Shown here one piece after another: positions 26,834 to 35,687 of a stretch of DNA of 64,000 nucleotides. The notes below the pieces were generated by a model. The model worked only from the letters and a program-made list of their open reading frames with translations. It ran no database searches and was not told where the DNA came from. A program made the position numbers and the translations under genes. How positions within the stretch are numbered: the stretch's first letter is position 1; each line of letters begins with the position of its first letter. The DNA is taken from contig NZ_WIAO01000013.1 in the NCBI RefSeq assembly GCF_009451885.1, forward strand, positions 62,001 to 126,000, given 5' to 3'. Origin of the DNA: Glycomyces albidus. GTDB lineage: Bacteria > Actinomycetota > Actinomycetes > Mycobacteriales > Micromonosporaceae.

Positions 26834-28225
26834 ATGCGCGTTTCACGGTTCGGTGCCCGCATGATCGCCGCCGCCAGTGCGGCGGCCGTCGTCTTCGGCG
26901 GGGCGCTCCCCGCGTTCTCCCAGCCCGGCGTGACCGTCCCCGACGACGGCGGCCGGCCCCTCGGCACGGCCGGCGACGACACCCCGGTGACCAACCCCGA
27001 GACCGCCGACGGCCCCCTCGGCGACCAGATCGTCGCCGCCCAGATCGACCTCGCGCAGCTCGCCGAGGAGACCACCGACGCGCAGGAGGAGTGGCTCGCC
27101 CGCGAGACCCGCCTCGCCGACGCCCAGACCGAGTGGACCGCGACCGCCACCGAACTCGAAGCCGCGCAGGCCGCCCTCGACTACGCCGCCGGCGAGGCGT
27201 ACGCCGACACCGCCGGCGTCCCCGACAACGAACTGCCCGACCTCTCCGGCCTCACCCCGCTCGGCGGCGAATGGGACCTGCCCGCGCTGACCGCCGAACT
27301 CGAGGACGCGTCGACCGCCGAATCGGTCGCCCGCGCCGCCTACGACGCCGCCGTCCTCTCCGCCGACCGCGCCGAATCGCGCTACCTCGCCCTCGACACC
27401 GAGTTCGACCGCGCCCAGACGGCCCTGAACGAACTCATCGCCGACAACCAGGAGGCCCTCGAGCAGCTCGAGGCCGAGCGCGAGGCCGCCGCCGCCGACT
27501 ACTCCGGCGACTTCTCCTCCGAGGTCGACGGCTGGGACGCCGCCCCCGAAGCGAAGAAGGCCGTCGAGTACGCGCTCGCCCAGCTCGGCGACCCGTACCT
27601 GTGGGGCGCCGAGGGCCCCGACGCCTTCGACTGCTCGGGCCTGGTCCAGTCCGCGTACGCCTACGCGGGCGTGAGCCTCCCGCGCGTCGCCGCCGACCAG
27701 TACAACGCCACCCGCGACAAGCCGGTCGACGTCGAGAAGCTCCTCCCCGGCGACCTCCTCTACTGGTGGGACGACCCGGGCAACTGGCAGTCGGTCTACC
27801 ACACCGGCATGTACCTGGGCGACGGCAAGATGATCCAGGCCCCCCGCTCGGGCGACGTCGTCAAGATCAGCTCGATCTGGTTCGAGAACTTCGCCGGCGC
27901 CCACCGGGTCGTCGACGCCGTCAAGACCGACCCCGACGCCGAGGACCCGACGCAGACGCCCGGCGGCGAGGACCCGTCCACTCCGGACGACGACCCGACC
28001 ACGCCCGACGACGACCCCACGACGCCGGACGACGACCCGACCACCCCGGACGACGACCCGACGTCCGAGGACCCCGACCCGACCGACAGCGAGACGCCGT
28101 CGGAGTCCCCCTCGCCGACCCCGTCGGACGAGCCGCTGACGCCCACCGAGGACGAGGGCGAATCGCCCGTCGACACGGCCTCCAGCACGGTCGCCGGCAT
28201 GCTGACCCGCCAGACCGAGGCGTGA
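26834..28225 (+). CDS. NlpC/P60 peptidoglycan hydrolase with Pro/Asp repeat tail
   Basis: A 463-residue secreted cell-wall endopeptidase. Order: signal peptide (residues 1-31), a long helical, Glu/Ala-rich coiled-coil region (about 55-230), an NlpC/P60 domain (about 245-360) with catalytic Cys in DCSGLVQS and His in YHTGMYLGDG, then a disordered tail with four or so copies of TTPDDDP followed by Glu/Ser/Pro. This is the RipA/PgdS-like plan: it cuts stem peptides during growth or division, the coiled coil keeping it inactive or localised. The ATG at 26834 follows GAAGGA. Confidence 0.92.
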   Translation: MRVSRFGARMIAAASAAAVVFGGALPAFSQPGVTVPDDGGRPLGTAGDDTPVTNPETADGPLGDQIVAAQIDLAQLAEETTDAQEEWLARETRLADAQTEWTATATELEAAQAALDYAAGEAYADTAGVPDNELPDLSGLTPLGGEWDLPALTAELEDASTAESVARAAYDAAVLSADRAESRYLALDTEFDRAQTALNELIADNQEALEQLEAEREAAAADYSGDFSSEVDGWDAAPEAKKAVEYALAQLGDPYLWGAEGPDAFDCSGLVQSAYAYAGVSLPRVAADQYNATRDKPVDVEKLLPGDLLYWWDDPGNWQSVYHTGMYLGDGKMIQAPRSGDVVKISSIWFENFAGAHRVVDAVKTDPDAEDPTQTPGGEDPSTPDDDPTTPDDDPTTPDDDPTTPDDDPTSEDPDPTDSETPSESPSPTPSDEPLTPTEDEGESPVDTASSTVAGMLTRQTEA

Positions 28226-28332
28226 GGGCATCGCCGCGATAGTGGGAACGCGTGCACGGGACGCGACGGGTTGATGGCACGATGGATATCGAGTTGCCCG
28301 ATTGACGACGCTCCAGCCCAGAGGAGGCTTCC

Positions 28333-30702
28333 GTGGACGGAAACAGCTGTAGCTCCTGCGGCAAGCGACTGACGTCCGGGCAGCGCCGCTGCCCCCAGTG
28401 CGGCGCCCCCCTGCCGCCCCCGATCGGCGGGTTCCCGGCAGAGCCGCAGTACCCGCCGCCGGCGACCTACGGCGCGCCCTCGTACGCGCCTCCCGGTGCA
28501 CCCCAGGCGTACGGCGCGGCCGCCGTGCCCCAGTACGCCCCGCCCGGCGAGCCGCAGGGCTACGCCGCGCCGCCCGAACCCCAGTACGCGCCCCCGGGCG
28601 CCTACCAGCCGACCGCGCCGCCCGAGCAGTACCCGAACCAGGGCTACGCGGCCGTCCCGCCGCAGCCGCCGGCGAACCAGCCGCACCAGTGGGGCCCGGC
28701 CGCGCACGGCTCGGCCGCCGTCCCACCCCAGGGCCAGGCCGCCGTGCCCCAGTACGGCTCGGCACCGGTCCCGCCGCCGCAGCCGCCCGCGTACGGCGCC
28801 GCGCAGGTCCCGGCCTACCACGCCCCGAACCAGCAGGGCCAGTACCCGCCCTACCAGCCGCCGCAGCCGCCCGTGCCCCCGTACCAGGCCCCGCAGCCGT
28901 ACCAGTCCGCGCAGTCGCTGCCGCCGGTCGCGACCGCCCCGCCGACGGTCCCGCCGGTCTCCCCGCCGCCCTCGTTCGCGGCCCCGCCCGCGAACCCGCC
29001 GGGCGCACCCTCCTACGGGGCCGCCCCCGAGAGCCGGCCGTTCGCCGAGCCGCCCTCGGCGTCCTCGCCGGTCACCGGCCCGCCCTACGCGGCACCGCCC
29101 GCGAGCAGCGCCTTCAGCCTGCCGTCGGCCGAACCGGGCATGTTCGCACCGCCCGCGGCCCCCGCCGCGCCCGACGTCCAGGACGGCACCCAGATCCTGC
29201 GCCGCACCCCGGCCGTCCCGCCGACGGAGGCGCCGTTCGCCGACCCCGGCCCGACCGCGCCGGCCGTCCCGGCCGCCGCCCCGCCCGGATTCAGCGTGCC
29301 CTCCTCGGAGAGCAGCCCCGGCGGCGTGTTCGCGCCCCCGGCCGAACCCGCGCCCTCCTCCACCGGCACCACCGGCGGCACCGCGTTCACCACGCCGGAC
29401 TCCGGCGACACGGCCGCCGACGGCCCGGACTCCGGCAGCGCCGCGTTCAGCGTCCCCGCCGAGTCGCCCGCCGAGCCCGCACTGTCGTTCAACGCGGCCG
29501 AGCCGGCGGCCGAACCCGAGGTGTCCTTCAGCACCGCCGAACCGGCCGCCGCGCCGGCGGCCCCGGCCGGGCTCGACGAGGACGACGACGAGGACGCCGT
29601 CTGGGACTCCCTGCCCGACCCCGAGGACCCGGACGACGACGCCGAACTCGACGACGACGACGAGTCCGCGCTGGCGGGCCTCGGCGACGAGGTCCCCGGC
29701 GAGTCCCTGCCGCCGGCCCCGGCCGACGCGCCCGGCCTCGCCGAGGACGGCGAGGCGCCCGAGAGCGTCGTCGAGCCCGAGCTCGAGGAGGCGCTCGCCG
29801 AGACCGCCGTCGTGGACGCGCCGACGCCCGGCGCCGACCTGGTCGAGGCGGCCGAGGCCGCGGCCGATGCGGCCGAAGCGGCAGGCGTGCCCGTTCCCGA
29901 CGTGCCCGAGCCCGTGATCGGCTTGGGCGCCAAGGCGTTCGACGAAACACCCGGTGCCGAGGCGGCTGGCGGCTCTGCGCCCGACGTGCCCGAGCCCGCG
30001 ATCGACCTCACCGCCGAGCCCTCCGGCGAGACGCCCCAGGCGGCGGCCGAGACCGTCGACTCCGGGGAGACGGTCAACGAGCGCACCGCCGGCGAACCCG
30101 CCGCGGACCTCTTCGCCTCCACCGAACCGACCCCGCCGGCGCCCACCCCGCCGCAGCCCGTCCCGGACCCGGCGCCGCCGGTCCCGACGCCGGAGCCGGC
30201 CCCGATCCCGCAGCCGGAACCGGTGCCGCACCCGGAGCCGACACCGCCGCAGCCGCCCTCGCCGGGCCCGGTGCCCGACCCGGAGCCGATCCCGCGGCCC
30301 GAGCCGACCCCGCCCCCGACGTACCTGTACGCCGAGGACAGCCCGTTCTCCGACGCGGCGCCCATCGACCTGTACCCGGCCGAACCGACCCCCGGCGCCG
30401 CCGAGGTGGAGCCCGAACCGGTCGAGACGCCCCCGTCCCAGCCGGAGGCCGCCCCCGTCGAGGGCCCGAGCACCGAGGCCGAGTCGCGCAAGAAGATCGT
30501 GAACGCGCCCGACATCAGCCTGTTCGAGGAACCGACGACCAAGACCGGCGCGCAGAAACTCCCGCCCCCGCCCGAGGAGGAGGGCTACCGGGTCGGCCGC
30601 GCCCGCGTCAAGAACCTCCTCGACCGGTCCGAGCTGCCCGAGCACATCCCCCTCCCGCGCCCCACGGTCTACGGCGCCAAGCCCGAGGAGACCGACGCCT
30701 GA
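28333..30702 (+). CDS. Zinc-ribbon protein with a very long Pro/Ala/Glu-rich region
   Basis: A 789-residue protein of unknown role. It opens with a four-cysteine zinc ribbon (CSSCGKRLTSGQRRCPQCG). Residues 30-260 are Pro/Tyr/Gln/Ala-rich in short repeats (YAPPG, PQYAPPG); 260-660 is acidic, Ala/Pro/Glu-rich and includes an Asp/Glu run at about 415-445. Only the last 60 residues (KKIVNAPDISLFEE and VGRARVKNLLDRSELP) look ordered and conserved. Proline-rich ribbon proteins in actinobacteria often scaffold membrane or secretion complexes. GGAGG precedes the GTG. Size and composition suggest a phase-separating or tethering protein, but this is inference. Confidence 0.75.
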   Translation: MDGNSCSSCGKRLTSGQRRCPQCGAPLPPPIGGFPAEPQYPPPATYGAPSYAPPGAPQAYGAAAVPQYAPPGEPQGYAAPPEPQYAPPGAYQPTAPPEQYPNQGYAAVPPQPPANQPHQWGPAAHGSAAVPPQGQAAVPQYGSAPVPPPQPPAYGAAQVPAYHAPNQQGQYPPYQPPQPPVPPYQAPQPYQSAQSLPPVATAPPTVPPVSPPPSFAAPPANPPGAPSYGAAPESRPFAEPPSASSPVTGPPYAAPPASSAFSLPSAEPGMFAPPAAPAAPDVQDGTQILRRTPAVPPTEAPFADPGPTAPAVPAAAPPGFSVPSSESSPGGVFAPPAEPAPSSTGTTGGTAFTTPDSGDTAADGPDSGSAAFSVPAESPAEPALSFNAAEPAAEPEVSFSTAEPAAAPAAPAGLDEDDDEDAVWDSLPDPEDPDDDAELDDDDESALAGLGDEVPGESLPPAPADAPGLAEDGEAPESVVEPELEEALAETAVVDAPTPGADLVEAAEAAADAAEAAGVPVPDVPEPVIGLGAKAFDETPGAEAAGGSAPDVPEPAIDLTAEPSGETPQAAAETVDSGETVNERTAGEPAADLFASTEPTPPAPTPPQPVPDPAPPVPTPEPAPIPQPEPVPHPEPTPPQPPSPGPVPDPEPIPRPEPTPPPTYLYAEDSPFSDAAPIDLYPAEPTPGAAEVEPEPVETPPSQPEAAPVEGPSTEAESRKKIVNAPDISLFEEPTTKTGAQKLPPPPEEEGYRVGRARVKNLLDRSELPEHIPLPRPTVYGAKPEETDA

Positions 30703-30774
30703 CCGCCCCGACCCCGCCGCAATAGCCCGAAAACGCTTCCGGCGCTCCCGCACCGGGTCCATCCTGGTGTCGAA

Positions 30775-30792
30775 GGGCCGCTCCGGCGGCCC
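30775..30792 (+). terminator. Short hairpin between the zinc-ribbon gene and the HPr-like gene
   Basis: GGGCCGC-TCCG-GCGGCCC, a 7-bp perfect stem 72 bp after the stop codon. Termination is plausible but not certain. Confidence 0.4.
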
Positions 30793-30845
30793 CGTGGCGG
30801 CCGTCCGGTTCGGACGCCGCGCGTGAACGGGGGAGAGTGAGCAGC

Positions 30846-31157
30846 ATGGCCGAGCGCCGTGTGAAAGTGACCACAGAGGTCGGCATCCAGGCGCGGCCCG
30901 CGACGGTCTTCGTCGAGACCGCCGCGCAGTCCGCGGGCGAGGTCTTCATCGCGAAGACCGACGGCGAGAGGCACGACGCCAAGTCGATCCTCCAGGTGCT
31001 CGTCCTGGACGTGCGCCCCGGAGACGAGATCGTCCTCACCGGAGACGACGAGGACGTCCTCGACCGGCTCGCCGCGCTCGTCAGCGCCTCCGGAACCACC
31101 GGCGAACACGCCGGCGCCGAGGACGGCAGGGACTTCGCCGACATCGACGAGCGCTGA
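30846..31157 (+). CDS. HPr-family protein with Gln15 (Crh-like)
   Basis: A 103-residue HPr-fold protein. In the phosphotransferase carrier HPr, His15 in the motif G-L-H-A-R-P-A receives phosphate from enzyme I; here the codon is CAG and the motif reads GIQARPA with Gln exactly at position 15. The regulatory serine region is kept (AKSILQVLVLDV, Ser47). This is the pattern of Bacillus Crh, which works only in regulation. Residues 85-103 are an added acidic tail. The ATG at 30846 is preferred over the GTG at 30837 because of spacing from GGGGGAGA. No other PTS genes are near; mqnA follows. Confidence 0.88.
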   Translation: MAERRVKVTTEVGIQARPATVFVETAAQSAGEVFIAKTDGERHDAKSILQVLVLDVRPGDEIVLTGDDEDVLDRLAALVSASGTTGEHAGAEDGRDFADIDER

Positions 31158-31233
31158 TCCGGCCGTGACGGCGGCGACCCCGCCCCCCTCTCGGGACCGT
31201 CCTAGGACTCGAAGGGGGGCTACGGTCGGACCT

Positions 31234-32100
31234 GTGAACAATGCGCGACGCCCGAGGGTCGGCCACATCGCCTTCCTCAACTGCATGCCCATCTACTGGG
31301 GACTGGCCCGGACGGGCGCGCTGCTCGAGTTCGACCTGCGCCGCGACGCGCCCGACGAGCTGAGCCGGCTCCTCGTCGAGGGCGACCTCGACATCGGCCC
31401 GATCACCCTCGTCGAGTACCTGCGCCACAGCGACCGCCTGCTGCTCATCCCGGACCCGGCGGTCGCCGCCGACGGCCCGGTCCTCAGCGTCAACCTGGTG
31501 ACGAAGACCCCGCTCGCCGAACTCCCCGCCGAGCCGCGCGTCTCCCTCGCCTCGGACTCGCGCACCGGCGTCCTCCTCGGGAGGATGCTCCTGGAGGACC
31601 GCTACGGCCGCCGGCCGACCTACCGGACCGCGCCGCCGGACCTCGAGTCCGCGCTCGACGGCGCCGACGCGGCCGTCCTCATCGGCGACGAGGCACTGCA
31701 CGTCTTCCACGAGCACGGCCACGACAGCCCGCGGGGCCTGCACGTGCTCGACCTCGCCGCCGAATGGAAGGACTGGACCGGCCTGCCGATGGTCTTCGCC
31801 GTCTGGGCCGTCCGCCGCGACTACGCCGAAGCCCACCCGGGGCTCGTCAAGGACGTCCACCTCGCGTTCCGCGACTCGGTGCGCCTGAGCCGCGAGGAGA
31901 TCGGCGCCGTTGTCGCCTCCGCCGCCCGCTGGGAGCCGTTCGCGCCCGCCGCGCTCGCCGAGTACTTCGACCGGCTCCAGTTCGGCCTCGGTGACCGGCA
32001 CCTCGCGGGCCTGCGGGAATTCGCCTCCCGAGCCGCCCGTTACACCGAAGTGAAGGACCTTTCGCCCGAAGGGCCCGAATTCTTCGACAGCGACATCTGA
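31234..32100 (+). CDS. mqnA: Chorismate dehydratase MqnA
   Basis: A 288-residue enzyme with a periplasmic-binding-protein-like fold that removes water from chorismate, giving 3-(1-carboxyvinyloxy)benzoate, the first step of the futalosine menaquinone route. Landmarks: VGHIAFLNCMPIYWGL at the start, GDLDIGPITLVEYL, then LVTKTPLAEL and SDSRTGVLLGRML, and EWKDWTGLPMVFAVWAV near residue 185. The GTG at 31234 has no strong ribosome site. Gene order HPr-like, mqnA, flavin reductase, mqnC suggests cotranscription of at least the last three. Confidence 0.92.
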   Translation: MNNARRPRVGHIAFLNCMPIYWGLARTGALLEFDLRRDAPDELSRLLVEGDLDIGPITLVEYLRHSDRLLLIPDPAVAADGPVLSVNLVTKTPLAELPAEPRVSLASDSRTGVLLGRMLLEDRYGRRPTYRTAPPDLESALDGADAAVLIGDEALHVFHEHGHDSPRGLHVLDLAAEWKDWTGLPMVFAVWAVRRDYAEAHPGLVKDVHLAFRDSVRLSREEIGAVVASAARWEPFAPAALAEYFDRLQFGLGDRHLAGLREFASRAARYTEVKDLSPEGPEFFDSDI

Positions 32101-32213
32101 ACCGACGCGACCTCCGAACCGCGCGGCGCCCTGTACGACGTCGCGCCGTTCGAGGCGGCGCCCGGCGGCGCCGCCGACCGACGCGAGAACCGAGAGTGAG
32201 AGAAGGACCGCCC

Positions 32214-32984
32214 GTGGCCATCGAGCTGAACAAGCCCCGCAAGAACCGCCCCGCGTGGCACAAGCTCACCGTCAGCCGCGTCCGGCACCTCACCGAGGAC
32301 GCCGTCGAGGTCACCCTCGCCGTCCCCGAGCACCTCCGGCCTGCGTTCGACTTCAAACCCGGCCAGCACCTCACCTTCCAGCGCGTCGAACCCGACGGCT
32401 CCGAGGTCCGCCGCTCCTACTCGCTCGCCTCCACGCCGCGCGAACTCGCCGAGCAGGGCACGCTGCGCCTGGGCATCCGCTCGATCCCCAAGGGCTCCTT
32501 CTCCGGGTACGCGAACCGGCGGCTCCTGCCCGGCGACGTGCTCGAAGTGCTCCCGCCGCTCGGCAACTTCTGCACCGACATCCGGCCCGACCGCCACTAC
32601 GGCTCCGTCGTCGCCGGCTCCGGGATCACCCCGATCATCTCGATCGCCACCGCCGCCCTCGAAGCCGGCGCGACCGTGACCCTCCTCTACTCGAACCGGA
32701 CCGAGGACAGCACCATGTTCGCCGCCGAACTGCGCGAACTCCAACGCGCCCACGGCGACCGGCTGCGCCTCCACCACGTCCGGACGCGGTCCGAAGGCCC
32801 CTCGCCGCTGCTCACCGGGCGGCTCACCCCCGAACGGCTCCAGCAGGTCCTCGGCACCCTCGTCGACCCGCGCGAGGTCGACGAGTGGTTCCTGTGCGGG
32901 CCCTACGAGATGGTCCTCGGCGTCAAGGAGATCCTCGAAGCCGACGGCACCGCCGAGATCCACACCGAGCTCTACACCGTGTAG
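32214..32984 (+). CDS. Ferredoxin-NADP reductase-fold flavoprotein, PaaE-like, lacking the ferredoxin domain
   Basis: A 256-residue FAD/NAD(P)H oxidoreductase. FAD-binding beta-barrel: RRSYSLAST (RxYS) near residue 68. NAD(P)-binding half: VVAGSGITPIISI, TLLYSNRTEDSTMF and WFLCGPYEMV. In PaaE-type enzymes a C-terminal plant-type [2Fe-2S] domain follows the HTELY stretch; here the stop comes directly after it (HTELYTV) and only 65 bp remain before mqnC, so the domain is absent rather than frameshifted. AGAAGGA precedes the GTG at 32214. Placement between mqnA and mqnC suggests it donates electrons in quinone synthesis, an inference. Confidence 0.87.
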   Translation: MAIELNKPRKNRPAWHKLTVSRVRHLTEDAVEVTLAVPEHLRPAFDFKPGQHLTFQRVEPDGSEVRRSYSLASTPRELAEQGTLRLGIRSIPKGSFSGYANRRLLPGDVLEVLPPLGNFCTDIRPDRHYGSVVAGSGITPIISIATAALEAGATVTLLYSNRTEDSTMFAAELRELQRAHGDRLRLHHVRTRSEGPSPLLTGRLTPERLQQVLGTLVDPREVDEWFLCGPYEMVLGVKEILEADGTAEIHTELYTV

Positions 32985-33049
32985 TAACCCACGAGTCAAT
33001 CCGTTCGGGCGCACTGTCCCGGAGGGCCTGCGGCGGATACGCTTCGTGC

Positions 33050-34213
33050 ATGGCCGAGATTGACGATGTCCTCGCCCGCGCCGCCGACGGCGGCGCCATC
33101 AGCGCCGAGGAAGCCCTGCTGCTCTACACCGAAGCGCCCTTCCACCCGCTCGCGGAGGCCGCCGACGCGGCCCGGCGCCGCGTCATCGGCGACAACATCG
33201 TCACCTACATCATCGACCGCAACATCAACTACACGAACGTGTGCGTCACCGCGTGCAAGTTCTGCGCCTTCTACCGCGCCCCGAAGCACGAGGAGGGCTG
33301 GGCCCACCCGATGGAGGAGGTCCTGCGCCGGTGCGGCGAGGCCGTGGGCCTGGGCGCCACGCAGGTGATGCTCCAGGGCGGCCACCACCCGGACTTCGGC
33401 GTCGAGTACTACGAGGAGCTGTTCTCCTCGGTGAAGCGCGAGTACCCGGAGCTGATGATCCACTCGATCGGGCCGTCGGAGATCGCGCACATGTCGAAGG
33501 TCTCCGGCGTCGAGATCGACGAGGCGATCCGGCGCATCAAGGCGGCCGGGCTCGACTCGATCGCCGGCGCGGGCGCCGAGATGCTGCCGGCCCGGCCGCG
33601 CACCGCGCTCGCCCCGCTCAAGGAGTCGGGGGAGCGCTGGCTCGAGATCATGGAGGCCGCGCACCGGCAGGGCCTCGAGTCGACGGCGACGATGATGATG
33701 GGCACCGGCGAGACCGCGGCCGAGCGGATCGAGCACCTGCGGATGATCCGCGACGTCCAGGACCGCACCGGCGGGTTCCGCTCGTTCATCCCCTGGACCT
33801 ACCAGCCGGAGAACAACCACCTCAAGGGCCGGACCCAGGCGACGACGCTCGAGTACCTGCGCCTCCTCGCGGTCGCGCGGCTGTTCTTCCACAACGTGAA
33901 GCACCTCCAGTCGTCGTGGCTGACGACCGGCAAGGCGTCGGGTCAGCTCAGCCTCCACCTCGGCGTGGACGACCTCGGTTCGATCATGCTGGAGGAGAAC
34001 GTGATCTCCTCGGCCGGCGCCCGCCACCGCTCGCGCCTCTCGGAGCTGATCGGCCTGATCCGCTCCGCGGACCGGATTCCGGCCCAGCGCAACACCCTCT
34101 ACGAGCGCATGTCGGTCCACTGGACCCCGGAGGACGACCCGACCGACGACCGCATCCGGTCGCACTTCTCGACGATCGTCGCCGAACTCCAGGTGAAAGA
34201 GCGCGTGGAGTAG
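33050..34213 (+). CDS. mqnC: Cyclic dehypoxanthinyl futalosine synthase MqnC
   Basis: A 387-residue radical-SAM enzyme that cyclises dehypoxanthinyl futalosine to the spiro naphthoate precursor in menaquinone synthesis. The cluster motif is CVTACKFCAF (about residue 65), preceded by RNINYTNVC; MLQGGHHPDFGVEYYEEL and WLTTGKASGQLSLHLGVDDL are typical of MqnC and separate it from MqnE. The ATG at 33050 has only weak pairing to the ribosome. It ends the plus-strand menaquinone group; a repeat pair and a strong terminator follow. Confidence 0.95.
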   Translation: MAEIDDVLARAADGGAISAEEALLLYTEAPFHPLAEAADAARRRVIGDNIVTYIIDRNINYTNVCVTACKFCAFYRAPKHEEGWAHPMEEVLRRCGEAVGLGATQVMLQGGHHPDFGVEYYEELFSSVKREYPELMIHSIGPSEIAHMSKVSGVEIDEAIRRIKAAGLDSIAGAGAEMLPARPRTALAPLKESGERWLEIMEAAHRQGLESTATMMMGTGETAAERIEHLRMIRDVQDRTGGFRSFIPWTYQPENNHLKGRTQATTLEYLRLLAVARLFFHNVKHLQSSWLTTGKASGQLSLHLGVDDLGSIMLEENVISSAGARHRSRLSELIGLIRSADRIPAQRNTLYERMSVHWTPEDDPTDDRIRSHFSTIVAELQVKERVE

Positions 34214-34223
34214 CGCGCCGCGC

Positions 34224-34380
34224 GAATGTGAACGGCGGTTCCCGGCAAAATGGGCGCTGCGAAGCGCCCCCGGATCAACGGTGCCCGGTGGGACATCCGA
34301 TGGGGCGCAGGGAATGTGAACGGCGGTTCATCGCGAATCGGGCATTCGCAGGCGCCCCCGAGTCAACAGTGCCCGGCGGG
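34224..34380. repeat. Two 69-bp direct repeats between mqnC and the protease gene
   Basis: Copies at 34224-34292 and 34312-34380 have equal length and differ at about 15 positions. Both start with the identical GAATGTGAACGGCGGTTC, which contains the small inverted repeat GAAC-GGCG-GTTC, and share GCGCCCCCG and GTGCCCGG further on. Start-to-start spacing is 88 bp. They lie after the mqnC stop and before its terminator; they could be regulator sites or an intergenic mosaic repeat. Confidence 0.7.
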
Positions 34381-34381
34381 T

Positions 34382-34435
34382 ACGACAGCGGCGGCGGCAC
34401 GGACTCGAAAAGGTCCGCGCCGCCGCCGCTGTCGT
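34382..34435. terminator. Strong bidirectional terminator after mqnC
   Basis: ACGACAGCGGCGGCGGC (34382-34398) pairs perfectly with GCCGCCGCCGCTGTCGT (34419-34435), and CGGAC/GTCCG continues the stem inside. It separates the convergent mqnC and protease genes. Confidence 0.88.
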
Positions 34436-34439
34436 GTCG

Positions 34440-35687
34440 CTAGATCATGCGGCCGATCTCGGCCCGGATGAGCTGGGCGTTCACGCCGGAGTTGGGGCAG
34501 CCGCCGAAGTGGTGGAGGGCCACGACTTCATGCGTGTCGCGGGAGATCACCGGGGAGCCGGAGGAGCCGAACTCGGTGTCGCAGTAGTAGGAGACGTCGC
34601 TGCCGGTCACGTAGCCGTCGAAGACCGCGTCCTTGATGACGCAGTTGCCGCCGTCCTCCGTGGACTCCATCGCGATCTCGGTGGGCCGGCCGGCCGGGTG
34701 CTGCGGGATGTAGATCGCGTCGCCCGCGTCGGCGGGGCGGTCGGCGAGGTCCAGGTGGCCGAAGTGCTCGATCCGCGCGAAGTCGTCGACCGTGAAGAGC
34801 GTGTAGTCCAGGGACTTCGAGGTCTTGAGGACCTGCTCGCCGTTGACCTTCACCGGGATGCTCGCCGTGTCGGTGCCGCACGCAAGGCACTCGTAGCCGA
34901 ACCACACCTCGGTCTGCTTCGCCTCCCACGACTCGGTGAAGCAGTGGTGGTTGGTCAGCAGCCGGTTGTCCTCGCCCACCCGGAACGCCGTGCACAGCAC
35001 GGTCCCGTCGATCAGCAGCCGCGCCACCGGGTCCGCGCCCTCCACGACCTCCGGGTACGAGTTCCGGTAGCACGCCGAGGTGCGCTTCTCGTCGCCCGAG
35101 CAGATGCTCTCCTCGGGCCGCGCCCGGTCAGCCTTGTCCGCGGCCATGGCGTCGACCTCGTCGGCGGCGAACCCGTACGCGACCCGGTCGATCAGCACGC
35201 CGAGCGCGTCCGACACCGGTGCCGACTCGGCCCGGTGCAGCTCGACGACCGCCGTGTCGCCGGTGATCGAGGTCGCCCACCGGTCCACCATGGACTGGTC
35301 GTACCGGTACGACTCGGTCCCGTCGGGGCTGGAGACCGTCACATGGTCGCCGGCGTCGAGCAGCAGCCGCTCGAAGTGGACCTTCACGTATCCGGCGTCG
35401 GGCTCCGACACGGTGACCGCGTTCCGGTCGCCCGCGTAGGTCAGCGACTCGGTCAGGTCCTTGACCTCGCCGACGTCGATCAGGCCCAGCACCGAGTCGT
35501 CCACCGGCAGGATCTCGACGGCGTCCTCGACGGCCTCGGTCGCCGGGTCGTCGGCGAACGCCGCGGGGACCACCACGGCCGCGATGCCCAGGGCCAGCGT
35601 CCCGGCCGTCGCCGCGAGCACCGCCTTGCGGCGCTTCCGCCTCCCGCTCCCGTACTCCGCCTGCGGTCTCCGTTCGCTCGCCGCCAC
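34440..35687 (-). CDS. Secreted trypsin-like serine protease
   Basis: A 415-residue exported serine endopeptidase of the chymotrypsin/V8 fold. After a basic start (RRKRRKA) comes a signal or anchor helix ending VVPAAFA, a non-catalytic N-terminal region of about 160 residues, and a protease domain with the triad His (TNHHCF), Asp (SLDYTLF) and Ser (FGSSGSPV). Several Cys pairs (CSGDEKRTSAC, CLAC) suggest disulfides. I prefer the GTG at 35687 because GGAAGGGG sits 7 bases before it; an ATG at 35714 is the alternative. The long pro-region may be an inhibitor or a surface-binding part. Confidence 0.88.
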   Translation of the reverse strand: MAASERRPQAEYGSGRRKRRKAVLAATAGTLALGIAAVVVPAAFADDPATEAVEDAVEILPVDDSVLGLIDVGEVKDLTESLTYAGDRNAVTVSEPDAGYVKVHFERLLLDAGDHVTVSSPDGTESYRYDQSMVDRWATSITGDTAVVELHRAESAPVSDALGVLIDRVAYGFAADEVDAMAADKADRARPEESICSGDEKRTSACYRNSYPEVVEGADPVARLLIDGTVLCTAFRVGEDNRLLTNHHCFTESWEAKQTEVWFGYECLACGTDTASIPVKVNGEQVLKTSKSLDYTLFTVDDFARIEHFGHLDLADRPADAGDAIYIPQHPAGRPTEIAMESTEDGGNCVIKDAVFDGYVTGSDVSYYCDTEFGSSGSPVISRDTHEVVALHHFGGCPNSGVNAQLIRAEIGRMI

